A stretch of DNA of 64,000 bases, taken from contig NZ_CP010817.1 in NCBI RefSeq assembly GCF_000833025.1, forward strand, positions 2,046,001 through 2,110,000, in the 5' to 3' direction. The notes beneath the pieces are model-generated. The model had not been told where the DNA came from. It searched no databases and worked only from the letters and a program-made list of their open reading frames with translations. A program made the translations under genes and the position numbers. Within the stretch, counting starts at the first letter, position 1. Every line of letters starts with the position of its first letter. Source of the stretch: Myroides profundi. Lineage in GTDB: Bacteria; Bacteroidota; Bacteroidia; Flavobacteriales; Flavobacteriaceae. This document shows, piece by piece, positions 1 to 8,827 of this stretch.

Positions 1-139
1 TTATTTATAAAAAATGGATTTTTTACTTCTAAGTGAGAGTTATTATATTGAATATTTAGTCTACTTTAGATAAAATAAAAAAAACTATGAGCTATGCAAT
101 TCCCTAAGTTTTTTATAATTATATAGGACTTTATTTTCT

Positions 140-523
140 TTATAAATCTAATCCCATACCATCAGTACCTCTCATTTTACTGACTAATTTTGAGTCTTTT
201 AATCTAATATATATAACTGCTTGAGGAATCTGCGTAATATCTATTCTATAGTAAGCAATATAAATGAGTTTATCTCCCTCCTTATAATTGGAGTTTCCTT
301 TTAAGATCTCATCCTCTTTTTTTATTAAAAAAACTTTAGTCTTAACAATCATATCATTGTCAACTCTACTATTATTGAAAAAAGAATCTGTGTTAATATA
401 ATTAAAAGCAATTTCTTTACTTTTTTTAATTATTTCTTCATCAGACATTTTAGTCATGTCTTGACTAAATCCTTGTATACTTCCTAGAAGTATTAGAATT
501 AATAGGTAAATGTTTTTTTTCAT
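140..523 (-). CDS. Small secreted protein of unknown function
   Basis: The gene encodes 127 residues that I do not recognise. It opens with a clear Sec signal peptide: MKK, a hydrophobic stretch ILLGSIQG and a cleavage-like FSQ near residue 21. The mature part is about 105 residues, rich in Lys and Asp, with no Cys and no recognisable catalytic motif. The start used is the third of three ATG codons inside an 8-bp tandem repeat; the two upstream ATGs each give only M-K-K-stop. No gene lies close on either side, so it is probably monocistronic. A periplasmic or surface location is inferred from the signal peptide only. Confidence 0.6.
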   Translation of the reverse strand: MKKNIYLLILILLGSIQGFSQDMTKMSDEEIIKKSKEIAFNYINTDSFFNNSRVDNDMIVKTKVFLIKKEDEILKGNSNYKEGDKLIYIAYYRIDITQIPQAVIYIRLKDSKLVSKMRGTDGMGLDL

Positions 524-545
524 TTTTTCATTTTTTCATTTTTTG
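521..545 (-). repeat. 8-bp tandem repeat containing the start codon
   Basis: On the minus strand the unit ATGAAAAA occurs three times with an 8-bp period, with ATGs at 539, 531 and 523. The first two start codons read M-K-K-stop, and each stop overlaps the next start as ATGA. The third opens the 127-residue secreted protein. Because the period is not a multiple of three, slippage would change how many decoy starts precede the gene. Confidence 0.6.
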
Positions 546-852
546 TTAAATCAAACATAGTACAATAAAATAATATTTTGTTATATTTTTTTATGTCAAT
601 TAAACATAATAGACAAAGTAGTAATTGTTGATGCTTGTGTACAAGCTAGAAGTGTTATATGGATTTTATGTTATTAGCAAAAACTTTTAAGACACAAAAG
701 AATGTTTTAAAATCTAAAAATAGAACATTAGAGGAACAGCAATAGATAACAGAAGTAGCTAATAAGGCTTTTTTTAAATTCAAATATACCATCACTTACT
801 ATAAAAAATGTAAATAAACTACAATCCAATTTTTTCATTTATAATGAGAAAT
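546..852. other. Intergenic region, no supported gene
   Basis: About 300 bp of AT-rich sequence with no convincing gene. A plus-strand run from 668 gives a 25-residue ORF, and after one stop the same frame stays open to about 820. This could be an old gene remnant, but nothing identifies it. Confidence 0.4.
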
Positions 853-884
853 AAAAAAAGCCTAGAATATATCTAGGCTTTTCT
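853..884 (-). terminator. Rho-independent terminator of lpdA
   Basis: A 9-bp stem (858-866 with 872-880, AAGCCTAGA/TCTAGGCTT) is flanked by an A-run on the plus strand, which is a U-run in the minus-strand transcript. It lies just downstream of the lpdA stop. Confidence 0.8.
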
Positions 885-905
885 ATGTATTTCAGTATAA
901 TTAGA

Positions 906-2309
906 TTATACGTGTAATGCTCTGTTATCAGTTGCAGCTAACGCAGCTTCTTTAATAGCTTCTGCGAAAGTAGGGTGAGCGTGAGACATTCTAGAGATAT
1001 CCTCTGCAGATGCTCTGTACTCCATAGCTACTACTGCTTCAGCGATTAAGTCTGCAGCACGAGCTCCTACCATGTGTATTCCTAATACTTCGTCAGTATT
1101 TTTATCAGCTAAGATTTTAACTAATCCATCTGTTTCAGCACTTGCTCTTGCACGTCCTAAAGCTTTGAATGGGAAGCTACCAGCTTTGTAATCAATTCCT
1201 TCAGCTTTTAATTGCTCTTCTGTTTTTCCAACAGCTGCAACTTCTGGCCAAGTGTAAACTACACCAGGAATTAAGTTATAGTCAATATGAGGTCTTTGTC
1301 CTGCTAAGAACTCAGCTACCATTACTCCTTCTTCTTCAGCTTTATGAGCTAACATAGCACCACGTACTACGTCACCGATAGCGTAGATATTAGAAGCAGA
1401 AGTTTGTAAATGATCATTTACCTCTACTTGTCCTCTATCTGTTAATTTAACTCCAGCTTTGTCAGCGTTTAATCCATCAGTATATGGACGACGACCTACA
1501 GCTACTAAAGTGTAATCTCCTTCTAGAGTCACTAATTCTCCTTTTTTATCTTCTGCAGTTACTGTTACTACATCTCCTTCACGCACTACTCCTTGTACTT
1601 TGTGAGAAGTATAGAACTTCATACCTGCTTTTTTAAGCACTTTAGTTAATTCTTTAGATACAGCGCTATCCATTGTAGGTAATACTCTATCAGCATACTC
1701 TACTACAGATACTTTAGATCCTAATCTCATGTATACTTGACCTAATTCAAGACCGATAACACCACCACCGATTACGATTAAGTGTTTAGGTACCTCAGGA
1801 AGTTTTAAAGCTTCTGTTGAAGTAATTACTCTTTCTTTATCTAAAGTAATGAATGGTAAAGTAGATGGTTTAGATCCTGTAGCAATAATACTATGTTTAG
1901 CTTCGAATGTTTCTACACTTCCGTCTGCTTTAGTTACATTGATAGTAGTTGCGTTCTCAAATGATCCAACTCCTTCAAAAACAGTAATCTTGTTCTTGTC
2001 CATTAGATATTTAACACCTGAAGATGTTTGATCAACTACTGCTTGTTTTCTTTCGATCATTTTTGATAAATCGAACTTTACTTCTCCAGTGATTTCTATT
2101 CCGTGATCAGCAAAATGAGCAATCTCTTCCATGTGATGAGATGATGCTAACAATGCCTTAGAAGGAATACACCCTACATTAAGACAAGTTCCTCCTAAGT
2201 TAGAGTATTTCTCTACTATAGCAGTTTTAAATCCTAATTGAGCACAACGAATTGCTGCTACATATCCTCCAGGTCCTGAACCAATTACAACTACGTCAAA
2301 TGAATTCAT
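906..2309 (-). CDS. lpdA: Dihydrolipoyl dehydrogenase (E3)
   Basis: This flavoprotein reoxidises dihydrolipoamide in 2-oxoacid dehydrogenase complexes and the glycine cleavage system, passing electrons to NAD+. The 467 residues match the family length. Visible features are the FAD-binding GSGPGGYVAAI at residues 11-20, the redox-active disulfide Cys42/Cys47 in GGTCLNVGCIPSKALL, the NAD-binding GGGVIGLELG near 181, the FAD motif AIGDV near 311, and the catalytic His445/Glu450 pair in HPTFAEA at the C-terminus. No E1 or E2 gene is adjacent, so it may serve several complexes. On the minus strand TAACTTTG at 2346-2353 is a good flavobacterial -7 box. The identification is secure. Confidence 0.96.
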   Translation of the reverse strand: MNSFDVVVIGSGPGGYVAAIRCAQLGFKTAIVEKYSNLGGTCLNVGCIPSKALLASSHHMEEIAHFADHGIEITGEVKFDLSKMIERKQAVVDQTSSGVKYLMDKNKITVFEGVGSFENATTINVTKADGSVETFEAKHSIIATGSKPSTLPFITLDKERVITSTEALKLPEVPKHLIVIGGGVIGLELGQVYMRLGSKVSVVEYADRVLPTMDSAVSKELTKVLKKAGMKFYTSHKVQGVVREGDVVTVTAEDKKGELVTLEGDYTLVAVGRRPYTDGLNADKAGVKLTDRGQVEVNDHLQTSASNIYAIGDVVRGAMLAHKAEEEGVMVAEFLAGQRPHIDYNLIPGVVYTWPEVAAVGKTEEQLKAEGIDYKAGSFPFKALGRARASAETDGLVKILADKNTDEVLGIHMVGARAADLIAEAVVAMEYRASAEDISRMSHAHPTFAEAIKEAALAATDNRALHV

Positions 2310-2422
2310 AATATATTATCTTATTTGTTGTTTTTATATATCTTACAAAGTTACACTTTTTATATAATTTAGTCTAAAAAGAGAACTTTAAAGTTTCTTA
2401 ATTTTATCAATAATAATCACTA

Positions 2423-3301
2423 CTAGCACAATACTCTTAGTCCTCCTTTAATAACTCGGATCTCAAACTGATTAGTATCATACTCATAATATTCTCCATC
2501 CATCTGAAAACCATTTCTTTCTTGTCCTATGATCTCTACTGTAATATGATCTGACTGAACATAATCTGTCTTTCTGAATTTCTCTGTTTTCTTTAAGATC
2601 ACATAGAGTCCAAAAGTTAATTGTTTCAATAAATTAATTTTTGGCACCATTAGATAATCTAATAGTCCATCTGTCAGACTTGCTTTCGGAGTTAGAGACA
2701 TATTATATCCCATCTCATTAGAGTTAGAGATAAATAATAGCAACGGGTTTACTTCTTTGGTTTGCCCTTTATAAGTAACTAGCATTCGCTTAGCTTTATA
2801 CTGTTGAGCAGAGTTTAATGCCGCTTTGATATAAGCACCTAATTTGCGCTTACCTGATTTCTCATAGTTATCTATAATAGTAGCATCTATACCGAATCCC
2901 ATATTACTAAAGAAATATTCTCCATTAATACTACCAACATCCATATTCATTACTTTTCCATCGCGTACACGTATTATCGCCTGCTCTATATCTTTAGGAA
3001 TAGATAGATTAGAAGCTAATCCATTACCTGATCCTACAGGTACTACTCCGAATATAACATCCTTGCCCACTACTTGTGTCGCTACTTCATGAATGGTCCC
3101 ATCCCCTCCACAAGCTACGATAATATCTGCACCTGCTGATAGTGCCTGCTGTGTTAATTCGATAGCATGTCTTTTATAAGTAGAATATAGTACATGTATA
3201 TCAAATGCTTTTTCATCAAAGAATTTTTTAATATAATCTGCGGTAATATTGTGCTTTCCTTTTCCAGAAATTGGATTAACGATAAAAAAGATTTTTTTCA
3301 T
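2423..3301 (-). CDS. Diacylglycerol/lipid kinase family protein
   Basis: This is a member of the DAGK catalytic family (YegS/BmrU/DgkB type), which phosphorylates diacylglycerol or related lipids with ATP at the membrane. The N-terminal FIVNPISGKGK and the nucleotide-binding GGDGTIHEV with GSGNGLASNL are diagnostic. I place the start at ATG 3301, giving 292 residues beginning MKKIFFIVNP; a longer frame from 3355 would add 18 residues not typical of the family. Two -7-like boxes lie at 3353-3360 and 3361-3368 on the minus strand, which supports the inner start. The exact lipid substrate cannot be told from sequence. Confidence 0.88.
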   Translation of the reverse strand: MKKIFFIVNPISGKGKHNITADYIKKFFDEKAFDIHVLYSTYKRHAIELTQQALSAGADIIVACGGDGTIHEVATQVVGKDVIFGVVPVGSGNGLASNLSIPKDIEQAIIRVRDGKVMNMDVGSINGEYFFSNMGFGIDATIIDNYEKSGKRKLGAYIKAALNSAQQYKAKRMLVTYKGQTKEVNPLLLFISNSNEMGYNMSLTPKASLTDGLLDYLMVPKINLLKQLTFGLYVILKKTEKFRKTDYVQSDHITVEIIGQERNGFQMDGEYYEYDTNQFEIRVIKGGLRVLC

Positions 3302-3623
3302 AATAAGATTTGAATATATCATAGCCTGTACATTATGTACACTATGCGCATACAAATATACAAAGCTATTCTAATAATGATATTGTATAATACTTATGAT
3401 ATCATTAAAATTTAGGTTACAGTATCCTTTTATAGCTATAGTAAACATGATAGATATAGCTTCTCGCTTGCTGATTCTAGGGGATTACTTGCAGTTTTCT
3501 TGCAGTTTCCTTGCCCAGAGCACCTCTTTCTCGAAGGAATGTGCAAGAATACCCCTAGCATAGTGCAAGTATATTCGTCTATCAAAGAATTAGAAATAAA
3601 GTAAAATGGATACATATAGATAC
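3302..3623. other. Intergenic region with a phased repeat array
   Basis: About 320 bp without a gene. It holds the promoter of the lipid kinase at its left edge and the CTTGCA/TGCAAG array described separately. Nothing else is recognisable. Confidence 0.6.
3477..3570. repeat. 11-bp phased CTTGCA / TGCAAG array with inverted arms
   Basis: CTTGC(A) starts at 3488, 3499 and 3510, exactly 11 bp apart. The inverted form TGCAAG starts at 3542 and 3564, 22 bp apart. The outer arms CTAGGGG (3477-3483) and CCCCTAG (3552-3558) add to an imperfect palindrome with a symmetrical 4-nt mismatch. It does not end in a U-run, so it is not a simple terminator. Confidence 0.6.
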
Positions 3624-3653
3624 AAAAAAGCCAATTCTAAAGAATTGGCTTTA
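3624..3653 (-). terminator. Terminator of the rhodanese gene
   Basis: The stem AAAGCCAATTCT/AGAATTGGCTTT has a 2-base loop and is preceded on the plus strand by an A-run. It sits directly after the rhodanese stop. Confidence 0.8.
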
Positions 3654-3660
3654 ATATACT

Positions 3661-3969
3661 TTATTTAATAGGACCTTCCCATTCTGTAATCCCTCCTAAA
3701 AGGTTATGCGTCTCTTCAAAACCTAAAGACTCCATTACATGACATGCTTGGCTACTTCTTCCACCTGATTTACAATAGATATAGTAAGCTTTAGTTTTGT
3801 CTAGATTAGCTATTTCATCTAAAAAACCTTGTCCTTTATAGATATCTATATTGATAGAACCTGGGATAGCCTTCTCTTCTACTTCTTCTTCTGTACGTAC
3901 GTCTAGTATAATAGCATTAGAATCAGCTTGCGCTTTTTCCCACCATTGTTCTTGTGATAAATTTGTCAT
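3661..3969 (-). CDS. Rhodanese-like domain protein
   Basis: This is a single-domain rhodanese (sulfurtransferase fold) of 102 residues, probably cytoplasmic as it has no signal peptide. The active-site loop is YCKSGGRSSQA, with Cys as the persulfide carrier, and VRTEEEVEEKAIPGSINID is the typical N-terminal rhodanese signature. I chose ATG 3969 (MTNLSQEQWW); the frame extends to 3996 but the extra nine residues are not family-like. It is monocistronic between its own terminator and a divergent thiamine pyrophosphokinase gene. Its specific sulfur acceptor is unknown. Confidence 0.88.
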   Translation of the reverse strand: MTNLSQEQWWEKAQADSNAIILDVRTEEEVEEKAIPGSINIDIYKGQGFLDEIANLDKTKAYYIYCKSGGRSSQACHVMESLGFEETHNLLGGITEWEGPIK

Positions 3970-4092
3970 TGTTTGTTCTTTTAGTAATTGGGTCAAATAT
4001 AAAGTTATTCTATTTCAAATGAAATTTTTTTAAAATAAATTGAGTCTATATCCTACATTATACCTTAATTTGCCTTATCAAAACTCACTAAT

Positions 4093-4755
4093 ATGTCTTC
4101 ACATCACATTGTCAGAGATGACCAAGAACCTGCTTTAATCATTGCTAATGGTGCTGCCTGTAGTCAAGAACTTATGGGACAATTACTTGAATGGTCTCCC
4201 CTAGTTGTTGTACTTGACTCAGCTATCGAGAGGGTTATAGATTTAGGTGTGAAAGTGGATGTACTACTTGGTGATTTTGATAGGGACTTCGATGCAGATG
4301 CTTATAGAGAAAAGCAGTATCCTATAGAGATTGTACATATCGCTGATCAGAACTCAACTGACTTAGAAAAGGCATTTGACTACCTTATAAAACGTGGTAT
4401 ACCTGCTGCCAATGTAATCTGGGCTACTGGTAAACGTGCAGATCACACTATCACCAATATTACGAATATCTGTAAATATAAAGATAGACTGAAGATAACG
4501 ATGTATGATGACTACTCACGTATCTACCCTCTACCTAATCACTTCAAAAAGTGGTACGAAAAGGATACAATTATCTCTCTTATCCCTGTAGGTGAAGTGA
4601 CTAATATTACAACAACGAATCTCCTCTACCCTCTAAATAATGAATCTCTCCTACTAGGTGAGCGCACAGGAAGTAGCAATACAGTAGCTGAAGATGGACT
4701 AGTGACAATAGATTATCTAAAAGGGAATCTATTGATGATGGAATGTCATGATTAG
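4093..4755 (+). CDS. thiN: Thiamine pyrophosphokinase
   Basis: The enzyme transfers pyrophosphate from ATP to thiamine, making thiamine diphosphate for enzymes such as pyruvate dehydrogenase. The 220 residues fit the family. Diagnostic segments are VDVLLGDFDRD near residues 56-65 (metal/ATP binding) and DQNSTDLEKAFDYL near 93-106, the classic TPK signature, with ATGKRADHT downstream. The C-terminal thiamine-binding part contains the loop GERTGSSNTV. It stands alone, divergent from the rhodanese gene. No TPP riboswitch is visible upstream. The symbol follows the bacterial naming and is assigned by motif. Confidence 0.88.
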   Translation: MSSHHIVRDDQEPALIIANGAACSQELMGQLLEWSPLVVVLDSAIERVIDLGVKVDVLLGDFDRDFDADAYREKQYPIEIVHIADQNSTDLEKAFDYLIKRGIPAANVIWATGKRADHTITNITNICKYKDRLKITMYDDYSRIYPLPNHFKKWYEKDTIISLIPVGEVTNITTTNLLYPLNNESLLLGERTGSSNTVAEDGLVTIDYLKGNLLMMECHD

Positions 4756-4763
4756 TGATACTT

Positions 4764-4805
4764 AATTACTTTTCATTTATATGCCTAGGATATAATCTAG
4801 GTTTA
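4764..4805. repeat. 42-bp dispersed intergenic repeat, copy 1
   Basis: By eye, 35 of 42 positions match a second copy at 60154-60195. This copy contains a small palindrome, CCTAG and CTAGG arms around an 8-base loop; the other copy has lost the arms. It lies between thiN and the AraC gene. Confidence 0.55.
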
Positions 4806-4847
4806 AGAAGTATTATTATCTTTGTTTAAGACCTTAAGCAAAGATAT

Positions 4848-5663
4848 ATGGACTATTTAAAAGAAGGAGAACACTTTGGAGAAAAGAAACAACAACTTGT
4901 TGTGAAAGATGTTATTCTAAGCAAGGCAAATGCCTCTCCTACTGATCATATTCCATGGCATTATCACAAGCATGCTTATTTCTTATACAATATAAATGGC
5001 TACTTAAATGAGGTAACTAAAAAGGGAACTTTAGAGTTACAACCCAACACCTTATTATACCACCATAGTCAAGAACCTCATTACAATAAAGATATCCAGA
5101 AAGAGTTTGATTTCTTACATGTAGAATTACCTTCAGCTTGGTTTTTAAAATACGATTTGTCTCCTAGTCTTATAGAAGGAGACTTACTCTTAAAAGATCC
5201 TAGTCTTCAAACGCTATTTCATAAAATACATATAGAATCTCAATTAGCTGATCAGGCTACTAATCTTGCTATAGATGGTTTATTATTACAGACTTTTGGG
5301 CAGATTACACGTCTTCAAGCTCAGGATTTAGATACTCATAAACCGCTATGGGTAAATAAATTGATAGAACTAGTCAATGAAGAGCGATGGGAGGTACTAA
5401 GTTTAAATTACCTCGCTACTGAATTAGAATTACACCCTGTTTATTTATCGAGGAAGTTTCCTATTTATTTTAAAATGAGTTTTGGGGAATATTTAAGAGA
5501 GCAAAAACTAAAAAAAGCAATTGATTTATTGTTATACCACCCTATTAGTCAAGCTGAAGTCGCTTATCAATGTGGCTTCTCTGATGAGAGTCATTTTATA
5601 CGCATCTTTAAATTAAAATATGGTGTGACTCCTGCTGTGTTTAAAAATCAACACAGAGGTTAA
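4848..5663 (+). CDS. AraC family transcriptional regulator
   Basis: A 271-residue regulator. The N-terminal half has a cupin-like ligand domain with the metal-site-like run PWHYHKHAYFLYNI near residues 37-50. The C-terminal 100 residues hold two helix-turn-helix motifs, LSYLATELELHPVYLSRKF-like and AEVAYQCGFSDESHFIRIFK, ending in KYGVTPAVFK as is standard for AraC proteins. A -7 box TATCTTTG lies at 4817-4824, just upstream. The threonine-aldolase-like gene starts about 80 bp downstream on the same strand and is a plausible target, but this is inference from position. Confidence 0.85.
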   Translation: MDYLKEGEHFGEKKQQLVVKDVILSKANASPTDHIPWHYHKHAYFLYNINGYLNEVTKKGTLELQPNTLLYHHSQEPHYNKDIQKEFDFLHVELPSAWFLKYDLSPSLIEGDLLLKDPSLQTLFHKIHIESQLADQATNLAIDGLLLQTFGQITRLQAQDLDTHKPLWVNKLIELVNEERWEVLSLNYLATELELHPVYLSRKFPIYFKMSFGEYLREQKLKKAIDLLLYHPISQAEVAYQCGFSDESHFIRIFKLKYGVTPAVFKNQHRG

Positions 5664-5745
5664 GTATATTCTATTAGGTTTAGAACATTCTATTTTTATA
5701 TTTATTTCTACTGTATTTTTGTGTAGCAATTAATACTAAGTGACT

Positions 5746-6765
5746 ATGTACAGTTTTAAAAATGATTATGCAGAAGGCATGCATCCTAATATACTAAATA
5801 GAATAATAGAAACTAATCTAATCCAACAAGCTGGATATGGTGATGATGAATATACGCTAAGAGCAAAAGAACTAATCCAAGCTAAAATAGAGAATCCTCA
5901 AGCACAGATCTACTTCGTATCTGGAGGAACTCAAGCTAACTTATTAGTTATTTCTTCTATCCTACGTACACATCAGGCAGTTATTGCGCCTCAGACAGGG
6001 CATATCTTTGCAAATGAGACAGGAGCCATAGAAGCGACAGGGCATAAAGTAATCCCTGTAGCGACTACTAATGGTAAACTAACCGCTCAAGATATAGAAC
6101 GTATGGCAGGTGAATATGGATTAAGACCTCATGTAGTAGAGCCTAAAATGGTGTATATTTCTAACTCTACAGAGCTGGGGACTATCTATACTAAGGAAGA
6201 ACTAACAGCCATCTCTTCTACTTGTAAGCAGTTAGGGTTATACCTTTTTATAGATGGAGCTAGATTAGGACACGCATTGACAGCTGATAATAACGACCTT
6301 ACCTTAAAAGATATTGCTGATTTAACTGATGTATTCTATATAGGAGCAACTAAAAATGGTGGATTATTAGGTGAGGCTATTGTGTTTAATAATACTGAAT
6401 TAGCTACTTATTTTGATTATAATTTAAAGCAGAAAGGTGCTTTACTAGCCAAGGGAAGATTATTAGGATTACAATTTGAAACTTTGTTTACAGATAATCT
6501 CTATTTTGACTTAGCCAGTCATGCCAATAGAATGGCTACAAAACTAACAGAAGCATTTAAAGCAAAAGGATATCATTTCTTAGGAGATTCTACTACGAAT
6601 CAGTTATTTCCTATTCTTCCTTTAGCACTGATAGAAGAGCTGAATAAAGATTATGACTTCTATATTTGGAAAGCAATAGATCAAGAATATGCTGCTATTA
6701 GACTGATTACGTCATGGGCTACTGATGAAGAGATGGTCAATCAATTTATAGAGAAGATAAAATAA
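5746..6765 (+). CDS. Low-specificity L-threonine aldolase-like PLP enzyme
   Basis: A fold-type I PLP enzyme of the beta-eliminating lyase/threonine aldolase family, which cleaves threonine or related beta-hydroxy amino acids to glycine and an aldehyde. The 339 residues match the family. Visible features are FVSGGTQANLLVI near residue 58, the PLP-contacting FIDGARLGHAL near 165, and YIGATKNGG near 200, whose Lys should form the Schiff base. The frame opens with GTG at 5740, but ATG at 5746 gives the family-typical MYSFKNDYAEG start. TATTTTTG at 5714-5721 is a -7-like box. The actual substrate is not determined by sequence. Confidence 0.85.
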   Translation: MYSFKNDYAEGMHPNILNRIIETNLIQQAGYGDDEYTLRAKELIQAKIENPQAQIYFVSGGTQANLLVISSILRTHQAVIAPQTGHIFANETGAIEATGHKVIPVATTNGKLTAQDIERMAGEYGLRPHVVEPKMVYISNSTELGTIYTKEELTAISSTCKQLGLYLFIDGARLGHALTADNNDLTLKDIADLTDVFYIGATKNGGLLGEAIVFNNTELATYFDYNLKQKGALLAKGRLLGLQFETLFTDNLYFDLASHANRMATKLTEAFKAKGYHFLGDSTTNQLFPILPLALIEELNKDYDFYIWKAIDQEYAAIRLITSWATDEEMVNQFIEKIK

Positions 6766-6791
6766 TAAAAGCTCCCTTAGGAGCTTTTTAC
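6766..6791. terminator. Bidirectional terminator
   Basis: The stem AAAAGCTCC/GGAGCTTTT (6767-6775 with 6780-6788) has a 4-base loop and runs of A and T on either side. It separates two convergent genes and can serve both. Confidence 0.8.
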
Positions 6792-6794
6792 ATA

Positions 6795-8087
6795 CTATTC
6801 TTTTACTAATCGATAGTTTAAATTCTCTTTATTCTGTTCTACTTTATAGTTTTCGGTTAATTCTAATACCCAGCCATCTCCGAATACTTTATTTACCTCT
6901 ACCTTAGTAGGGTTAGTTATAGATAGTCTATCCCAATTAGGACTCATCAGAGCTCCTTGTTCTACAGTTAAAACGCCCCATACATCACTTATTCTCATCG
7001 TTGGATACACCGTCCCCTTATCTTCTAATGCTACAAGATTTGAGGGATTAAAAGAAACATTCATCTTTTCAAATTTGATTTCAAAATGTGGGTTTTCGAC
7101 GAATTGAGCTTTATATGTTGCTATTATCTTTTTAATATTAACATCTCTTTCTACTTCTTGTTCTATAATGAAAGCTCCATTATATTTACTTTTTAATTGA
7201 TTAACAGTGCTTTCTAAATTGTTGGGAATTTGGATATTCCAAGCCTTGATAAAGTAATCAGTAAGATTAGTAGTTGTATTAATATTCTTATTCCACTCTT
7301 TATCTTCTTGTGAAAGCAGGTAGCCATAGACAGGAATAGTGTGATAGGCGAATGACCTTATATAAGTCGCATTCTTAAAGAAATCATCTATCTCTTTTGA
7401 AACATGGTCAGCTGTTTCTTTTTTTGTACGATTACTTACCATTAACCCTGTAAACTCCGCAATTCCCTCGTTTAATTCTAGATTATTTTCTGTTGTATAC
7501 GACTCATTGTAAAGACTCTGTCTATATTTTCTAAAAGACAGAGCTGCTGTAAGGTGTTTGTTTCTTTCTTTTAGAGAATGAGCTTGAATAGCTTGTTTTA
7601 AAGCCTCTAATTCTAAACGAAGATATACTCTCCCCTCTTTTTGATCTAAATGGTTATTATCTGTGTTATTTAACTTAAAACCTAATGTTGGTTGAACACG
7701 ATGAAAAGACTCATGCCCCAATAGGTTAATTCTATTTTGTACATTATCAGATAGTGGAAGCATAATCATCGCCCATCGCTTGCCTTTCCATTCAATAGCT
7801 GTATTGGCTATATTAATATTTTTAGGTAATGTACCAATATATACCCCTTCTTGAGGCTTTAATTTATTTTCTTTATCCCCCTCATTAGCATAAATAGCTC
7901 TTGTCTCAGAATCTATTAATAAGATAGGTCCATACAAGTCAATGTCCCATAGAGATTTGTGTTGTTCTGCAGCATTTTTAAATTCATCAAAATAAACATT
8001 CGCTTGTTCTAACATACTCTGTTCATTCTGACTAAAGATACTTTGGGTAAGTAAAAAAAGTGAGAACGCGATTAGTTTTCGTTTCAT
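6795..8087 (-). CDS. Secreted gluzincin-like metallopeptidase candidate
   Basis: A 430-residue protein with a Sec signal peptide ending near residue 20 (SIFSQ). It carries HESFH at residues 125-129, a match to the zinc-binding HExxH motif, and about 80 residues later NEGIAEFTG (207-215), which resembles the EGxAE helix that gives the third zinc ligand in gluzincins. This arrangement supports a zinc peptidase, but the family is not one I can name. The C-terminal 120 residues (ligand-like beta region) have no clear motif. It is convergent with the aldolase gene and has no operon partner. Without an alignment the peptidase role remains inference. Confidence 0.6.
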   Translation of the reverse strand: MKRKLIAFSLFLLTQSIFSQNEQSMLEQANVYFDEFKNAAEQHKSLWDIDLYGPILLIDSETRAIYANEGDKENKLKPQEGVYIGTLPKNINIANTAIEWKGKRWAMIMLPLSDNVQNRINLLGHESFHRVQPTLGFKLNNTDNNHLDQKEGRVYLRLELEALKQAIQAHSLKERNKHLTAALSFRKYRQSLYNESYTTENNLELNEGIAEFTGLMVSNRTKKETADHVSKEIDDFFKNATYIRSFAYHTIPVYGYLLSQEDKEWNKNINTTTNLTDYFIKAWNIQIPNNLESTVNQLKSKYNGAFIIEQEVERDVNIKKIIATYKAQFVENPHFEIKFEKMNVSFNPSNLVALEDKGTVYPTMRISDVWGVLTVEQGALMSPNWDRLSITNPTKVEVNKVFGDGWVLELTENYKVEQNKENLNYRLVKE

Positions 8088-8202
8088 ATTTATAGTTATA
8101 GGTGTTTAGAAACGAATATATTAAAATATCTGATTTGCTAAGAAATATTTATATAAAACACAAAAGGATATTATCTAATATCCTTTTGTATAACTAAACT
8201 AT

Positions 8203-8790
8203 TTATTTTTTATAATGCCCATTATCAACTGTGATAGTCACTACTTTTGGAGCAGCGATATTTCCTTCACCGTGCTCACCTCCTATAAATGAAACTGGAA
8301 TAGCTTTTTTAATTGTATAATGTAACACTCCTTTTTCATCTTGGGTTACTTCTACAGCGTCAACAAGATAATCATCACCGATGTACTCATATTTAGCATC
8401 TTGGTAGTTTTTCTTATTAGCTCCTATTCTAATTGCTATGGTAGCTAATCTATCATGACCAATAGGAAATTTACCATTGGCTAAAACAAAAGTTCTAGGC
8501 CTTACTACTGTATATAGTCCTGGCTCAGGTTTATTAATATTAATACTTAAAAGACCTCCTGGAAAATCACCATACTTAGCATCATCTTTTGATGGAAAAA
8601 AGTCAGTATCAGTCATTGTTATAAAAGTATCATTATAACTTTTACCTTCTCTATGACGAGGTAGATAATTCCAATATTTATAAGTTACGTTCTTGTCCGC
8701 TAATACTTTTTTATTTCATACTAAACCTAAAAAGGCTGTCAAAACAAAGAGGCTTGTTTTATCTTTTAATTTTTGTACAGAAGAAACTGA
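8203..8790 (-). pseudogene. Secreted-protein gene broken by a stop in the signal region
   Basis: An intact-looking frame of 137 codons runs from ATG 8616 to 8203. The same frame continues upstream without interruption for 33 further codons of protein-like sequence (for example NVTYKYWNYLPRHREGKSY) to a TGA at 8716-8718. Beyond that stop it continues as a hydrophobic run, TSLFVLTAFLGLV, that looks like a signal peptide, but no ATG is found before further stops. The simplest reading is an exported protein whose start has been lost and whose signal region carries a nonsense mutation. The remaining ATG at 8616 would give a cytoplasmic fragment. The family is not recognised. Confidence 0.6.
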
Positions 8791-8827
8791 TTAGCACTAC
8801 TCAAACTAAACATTAAACAAGGTTTTC

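Noticed and set aside
668..745. 25-codon plus-strand ORF upstream of lpdA
   Set aside because: It is too short, has no recognisable signature and is followed by further stops; at most a relic.
4000..4092. TPP riboswitch upstream of thiamine pyrophosphokinase
   Set aside because: The leader is too short and lacks the conserved CTGAGA and related TPP-box elements.
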